64,000 nt of DNA, taken from positions 62,001 to 126,000 of the forward strand of contig JAJNNQ010000126.1 of the NCBI GenBank assembly GCA_027886175.1, read 5' to 3'. Under the pieces are notes generated by a model. The model was not told the origin of the DNA. It saw nothing but the letters and a program-made list of their open reading frames with translations, and ran no database searches. Numbering within the stretch: position 1 is the stretch's first letter; each line of letters opens with the position of its first letter. The translations under genes and the position numbers were made by a program. Origin of the DNA: Phylloscopus collybita (lineage: Eukaryota > Chordata > Aves > Passeriformes > Phylloscopidae). Shown in pieces: positions 60,056 to 64,000 of this stretch.

Positions 60056-60668
60056 TGTCATAAATTACTCAAAACACTGACAGGAATGAGTAAATAAAAC
60101 TTAATTAAAACCCATTAAAATTAAAAAGCAAAGGGGGGAAACAGCGCTGGGAGCTTGATGGGATTCCTTCTGCTCACCAGAGGCTTGGGATCACAAAACG
60201 GCATCTCCACCTTTTATACCCTGAGACTTTATCAGCCTCATTAATATTCATGAGTAGTCTTTATATGTCATTCTGCCCCTCCCCCCCAGTCTGTAGCTTT
60301 GCCCATCTATGGATACTCAGCTCCTCCCAAGGCCTGTCAGTCAGTCCTTCTCATCTCCTGATTGCTGGTGCAAGGTTACCCTGCCAGGCCTCCCAGCAAC
60401 AAGTGGCCCCTACTCTCTGCTGCCTCTCACAAGGGGCAAGTACACTCCCTCCCTCACACCTTTTACAGCCCTGCCAGCCAGAGCTGCCAGGCAGGAACCA
60501 CAAAAGAGGAGGGAAAATTGAAGGGAGAACGGAAAAGAGCTCAAAATTGTATTGGAACAACAAAAGTACACGTCAAGAAAACTGTAAACCCCAAAAAAAC
60601 TTCTCCCCACCATACTCAACAACTCTTCCTCATTTCCATGAGCCAATCACCACACCTCATTCATAACA
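60056..60668 (-). mobile_element. 3' LTR of the retroviral remnant
   Basis: Read on the minus strand the LTR starts TGTTATGAATGAGG directly after a polypurine tract and two to three spacer bases. It ends ATTTATGACA at 60056, so the ends form an imperfect inverted repeat (TGTTATGAAT against TGTCATAAAT). A CCAAT-type box (GATTGGCTCATG) is near 60640 and a TATA box (TATAAAAGG) at about 60211-60219, which puts the likely start site near 60190. The left boundary is inferred from the inverted repeat, and the other copy of the target duplication was not found. Confidence 0.7.
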
Positions 60669-60670
60669 AT

Positions 60671-60682
60671 CCCCCCCTTTTT
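60671..60682 (-). other. Retroviral polypurine tract
   Basis: AAAAAGGGGGGG on the minus strand sits immediately upstream of the LTR start. This is the standard primer site for plus-strand synthesis in retroviruses, and it supports both the LTR call and its orientation. Confidence 0.8.
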
Positions 60683-60833
60683 CTCTTGATACTTCATTGA
60701 TTTGGCTCATGCAAATGATTCTCATGTCCAATCTCATTACAACACTTGAAACTGACCAACCTAACATTAACCACATTTACCTGAAATTGTCTAACTTAAC
60801 ATCAACCATTTTACAACATTTGATAATACAATA

Positions 60834-61091
60834 CTAACTCATATAATGTCTAGTAAAACCAACCTCTCCTAACTTGTTCTCTTTATATCTGATTATATCA
60901 ACTTGAACTATACTTGGACGAGTCCTAATAGCATCTGTTGATGTGGTTAAGGGTAGCAAAAACCCTGGGCCTCCTTGAACAAAATGGCTGATGGCCCTCA
61001 TGACATGGGCAGTCCTCTGTAATAAAAGGCAAGTGACAGACAAAAATGGGAGTAACAGAGGTCCAGTATGGCTTTTACTTCCACCTCCCAT
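60834..61091 (-). pseudogene. Possible env leader fragment
   Basis: This minus-strand frame of about 85 codons lies between pol and the LTR, where env belongs. It has a hydrophobic segment (LLLPFLSVTCLLLQ) after a short N-terminus, which resembles a signal peptide. It stops after about 85 residues, and only about 150 bases separate it from the polypurine tract, so most of env is deleted. Assignment rests on position and the hydrophobic segment only. Confidence 0.4.
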
Positions 61092-61565
61092 GCCTTATGG
61101 GGTTGCTACCTCTAACAGGTGTGTATGATCTCGGTGGAATCCGCTCTTGCCCTCTATCCTTTTGTTATTTCTCCCGACTTTTGCTACTTTCCAATTTTAG
61201 TTGCTTTTAGTACATTTTCCATTATGGTCTTTTCCTGGGCCTCCGAGCCCTCCCATTCAACAGACACTAGTGAAGAGATAACACATGTTGCATACTAATG
61301 TCAATACCCTCCCCCGTTTTGACCAATACAATCCCGGCCTTTCTGCTGGGAGCTGAAGTGTCTTTCCCTGGTGTGAAATCAAGGTTTCTTAGAATCCATA
61401 AAAACTTGGCTCTCCTTCCCCATTGTCTGTGATCCTTGAAACACTCTCCAGACTATTCGGATCATCTCAGTTCATTATCTCTTAATCCCCGGACAAGAGT
61501 CAGTTTTGTATCACTTGTTCAGATGTCACAGGCCACCCCTCAGGTTTTTCTACAGGTCCCTTGAC

Positions 61566-61874
61566 TCAGCTAGTGTGGGTCCAGCCTCGTTCAGCAGTTC
61601 TGACGGCCATCTCAGTTGTTATGAGTACTTGAAAGGGACCTTCCCATTGTGGTATCAATGGCTGTTCATTCCAGGATTTAATTAACACCCAGTCCCCAGA
61701 TTTTATGTGATGTATCTTGAAGCCTAGAAGGGTAGATTGGGCAATCATTCTTGGTTTTCTTGAGTCCTTTAAATTTTGGATTATGGTTTTAACGTATTTC
61801 ATGACATTTACTTCCCTCTCCTCATAGGTTGCAACTTCATGGGTTGAAGCTAAAAAGGATAACCCAAACATCAT
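61566..61874 (-). pseudogene. Retroviral integrase C-terminal remnant
   Basis: The frame contains a GDWVLIKSW motif and a WEGPFQVLITT motif, typical of the C-terminal SH3-like DNA-binding domain of gammaretrovirus-like integrases. It is separated from the core-domain frame by a stop and frame change near 61874-61898. The element is a broken genomic copy in the DMRT1 sense orientation. Confidence 0.85.
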
Positions 61875-61897
61875 CTCATACTTAGGCTGGACTGAGG

Positions 61898-62269
61898 TTA
61901 TGTTCTAACCCATAATGCTAGGGGTAAACATCTTATCCAAGACATTTCAGTCTCAATCATTAACTTTGCCAAGGTTCTTTTAAGGGCCTGGTTCATCCTC
62001 TCAACCCATCTGGAACTTTGTGGATGCCATGGTGTATGTAAATCCCACTTTACCCCCAGTGCTTGGATTATCTGTTGTAAAACCTTGGGAGTGAAGTGTG
62101 TCCCCCAGTCTGAATCAATCCTGTTCACCCTCCCACACCGGGGAATAATTTGTTCTAACAGCATCTTGGAAACAATACTGGCCCTGGCCCTTACAGCAGG
62201 TATAGCCTCGACCCAGTGAGTCAAATGATCTACTGCCACCAGTAAGTATTTCCATCTGGGGAAGTTCAA
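61898..62269 (-). pseudogene. Retroviral integrase catalytic core remnant
   Basis: This minus-strand frame shows the integrase core. A VDHLTHWVE motif carries the first catalytic Asp, a DSDWGTHFT motif the second, and an SSRWVERMN motif the Glu, so the DDE triad is retained. The sequence resembles class I (gamma-like) ERVs. The frame is broken at both ends, with a shift near 62250 and a stop near 61898, so no complete enzyme can be made from it. Confidence 0.88.
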
Positions 62270-62440
62270 TAAAGTCCACTTGTATACTTTGAAAGGGTCT
62301 TAGGGCTAATTCCTGATCTCCCAGGTTACTTTTCTCATTGCTTTTTTGTTCACTTTTTGACAAATTCCACATTTACCACTTAACTGTTTTGCTATTCCGA
62401 AGACTCCAACACACCCATAACTCTTTAAAAACTCATCACA
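62270..62440 (-). pseudogene. Integrase N-terminal (zinc-binding) remnant
   Basis: Pieces of the zinc-binding region (a CGICQK-like segment) are readable in shifting frames just upstream of the core, with stops between them. They are in the order and orientation expected for pol. Confidence 0.55.
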
Positions 62441-62613
62441 GAGAGCTCAGGTACCCCAATGGGTCTTTTGGTTTATTCTGTCTAATATTTCTTCGATATA
62501 TTTAACATTTGTCTTTCGTCTGGGAGCCTCCAAATACCTGCACCATTCTTCTCTGCTCCTCTCTCTCCCAGTCTCCCCTCCTCTTGTTACTAAACCTTAG
62601 AATCTCTGATTCT

Positions 62614-62832
62614 TCATCTTTTGATGTTAGGACTATCATTACCCTCTCTTCCCCATTTTCTGTATCCATGTATGTAAAGCATCCTTTGCTTCTCTATCAG
62701 CCAGATTATTTCTCTCTTCTGGTGCCCCTTAATATGGACTACAGCAATCTCTTCCAGTAACCTGAGGGCTTCCAAGACCTTTAGGATCAACCTTTCATGT
62801 GTCAGTCCCTTCCTTTTTAACTTTTCACACAA
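62614..62832 (-). pseudogene. Retroviral RNase H C-terminal remnant
   Basis: The minus strand encodes a VVHIKGHQK motif, followed in a neighbouring frame by NNLADREAKDA. These are the conserved His-containing loop and C-terminal Asp region of retroviral RNase H. The frame change between them shows a small deletion. It lies upstream of the integrase remnants, as expected for pol. Confidence 0.75.
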
Positions 62833-63149
62833 AACGGAAACAGCCTGGGTGCATCCCTCAATTATTCACAACTGGCAATATCTTAGTAATCCTAAAATCT
62901 GCCTCATTTCTTTGGTTTTGGTCTACTGGCTACTCCAAGCCAGCATGTGTTACATTGGCATAGTTCAGACGAGGTATGCAGCTAGGAAGGATGCTGTAGG
63001 TTTTAACAGATCTTGCACCTGACACACCAAGACAAATCTCATTGACTTCCAGAATGACAACCTTAAGACACCTCCCCACCCCCTGGCTTGTTCATGGAGA
63101 AATCAAACCACCTTAGGGATGTTGTACGGACTGTCTATACAGTTTTTTG

Positions 63150-63400
63150 GGGTTTGGGTATCCCAGACTACCAGTACAACTCACAAGGAGGTTTACTTCA
63201 ATTAAGTAAGTCAGTTTCTTGCTTTATAGGACTACTTAGCTGTCCACTGGCTGAGTTCATTTTCAGGTCCTTCACCCTGTTTGGGGCAGTCTACCCTTGT
63301 TCGATGGTCTTGAGTTTGTCTCAGTTGTTATCAACACCTGAAAGGGACTTTCTCTCTGTCATTAATAGTTACTCATTTCAGAATTTCTAACCCTTGATAA
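63150..63400 (-). pseudogene. Second, diverged copy of integrase-end/pol-env junction
   Basis: Plus-strand sequence at about 63210-63395 aligns by eye with 61490-61680. Shared landmarks in the same order are AGTCAGTTT, a CAGGTCC word, TCTCAGTTGTTAT, a TGAAAGGGAC word and a TCATTTCAG/TCATTCCAG word. It is therefore a related copy of the integrase C-terminal end and its downstream flank, in the same orientation. This points to two overlapping insertions or a duplication inside the remnant. Confidence 0.55.
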
Positions 63401-64000
63401 TGTGAGAGGAAGAACATCTTACCTATGTTTGGGATTTAGCAAACAATGTGCTGTATGCCTGATCTGATGCAGTGCTTTAATGCCAACACGTAGACATGTG
63501 CTCACAGAACCCTCTATCACCAGCATCAAAGATTCCTGCCCTGCAGGGTGGCAGCCTCCCCTCACAGATGGGCTGAGTCTGAAAACAGGCAGCATTTTCC
63601 AAGCCTCTAATCCATCCTCTTTACATTTCACTCAACTTTTACACCAGTCCTCGAGCTCTCTCAGAATTGAAATCTGGTGACTTTTAATGACTCACATCCC
63701 CTCTGGTCCTGTGCTCGGGAAGTTGCCTAGGCAGGCTGTGATTGTCTAAAATACACTTCGAAATTTATGGAGGTTTTCTTTTTCTGCATAGCTTCTAATG
63801 ATTATCAAATGCTGCTAGAAAACTTCATAAGAAAAACCAAGAGACAAGTGATTGCTACCTTCAATTTTAGGAGCCAGTTTCAAGCCATACAAAAGCTTAA
63901 TCCCTTACATACTTCTGAGGAAGCAGGACACTAGCAAACTCAGATTGGGTGACTTCCACTTGTTATTTTAATTGTAATGGATATCATGTCTAGTTTTTCC
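63401..64000. other. Intronic sequence at right edge, nothing recognised
   Basis: This is AT-rich sequence right of the retroviral remnant. I see no exon, LTR end or repeat here. The 5' part of the retroviral element (gag, reverse transcriptase, 5' LTR) is either deleted or beyond the window. Confidence 0.6.

Larger units (their letters stand above)
55675..64000 (-). other. DMRT1: DMRT1 intron 2, partial
   Basis: This intronic sequence upstream of exon 3 runs off the window. It contains a CR1 (57715-58635) and an endogenous retroviral remnant (60056 to about 63400). About 55700-57700 and 58640-60050 are unique AT-rich sequence in which I see no exon or repeat. Nothing matching the DMRT1 exon 2 peptide was found, so exon 2 must lie past 64000. 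Confidence 0.85.

Noticed and set aside
60120..60160. A plus-strand AAAGGGGGGAAACA as a second polypurine tract
   Set aside because: It is not followed by an LTR-like TG start and lies inside the minus-strand LTR. It is best read as part of the LTR sequence.
1..64000. CRISPR array, operon, phage or other prokaryotic system
   Set aside because: The window is vertebrate nuclear DNA with spliced genes, CR1 and ERV elements. The tandem arrays have no spacer-repeat structure.

Overview
This is avian genomic DNA, almost certainly Z-chromosome, spanning the DMRT sex-determination cluster. All recognisable genes lie on the minus strand, so the window reads from right to left as DMRT1 (3' part), then DMRT3 (complete coding region), with DMRT2 expected off the left edge by conserved vertebrate synteny. 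The bird assignment rests on the DMRT1 exon 3-5 peptides, which closely resemble chicken DMRT1, and on CR1 retroposons with the avian 3' tail (repeated ATTCTRTG-like motif). The DMRT1 peptide differs from chicken at many positions, so the species is probably not galliform. A passerine is plausible but not proven. Both genes have open frames and good splice sites, which fits functional Z copies.

Layout: 1-4252 is sequence 3' of DMRT3 with only homopolymer runs. 4385-14746 is DMRT3: two coding exons (4385-5349 and 14308-14746) separated by a 9 kb intron. The intron holds a striking 1.9 kb minisatellite of 13-14 bp units (8235-10153), a degraded CR1 and two G/T-rich tracts. 14747-19422 is the short DMRT1-DMRT3 intergenic interval: the DMRT3 CpG-island promoter, further GC-rich blocks and AT-rich stretches that look like conserved noncoding elements. 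19423-20243 is the last coding exon and 3' UTR of DMRT1, with a run of guanines just after the stop. 20244-45271 is the 25 kb DMRT1 intron 4 with simple repeats and one CR1. 45272-45434 is exon 4. A complete solo LTR with a perfect 5 bp target-site duplication lies 155 bp upstream of it (45590-46107). 55391-55674 is exon 3. The rest, to 64000, is part of DMRT1 intron 2 with a 0.9 kb CR1 and a broken, composite endogenous retrovirus in DMRT1 sense orientation (60056 to about 63400). DMRT1 exons 1 and 2, which encode the DM domain, lie beyond 64000.

Together: DMRT1 is the dosage-sensitive, Z-linked testis determinant of birds. DMRT3 is a related DM-domain transcription factor used in spinal interneurons and also expressed in gonad. 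Their tight same-strand spacing (4.7 kb from the DMRT1 polyadenylation signal to the DMRT3 start codon) means regulatory sequence between them could serve either gene. I found no clear new gene system. The features most worth following are the CpG-bearing minisatellite in the DMRT3 intron, the G-quadruplex-like run in the DMRT1 3' UTR, the young-looking solo LTR beside DMRT1 exon 4, and the duplicated pol segments in the retroviral remnant.
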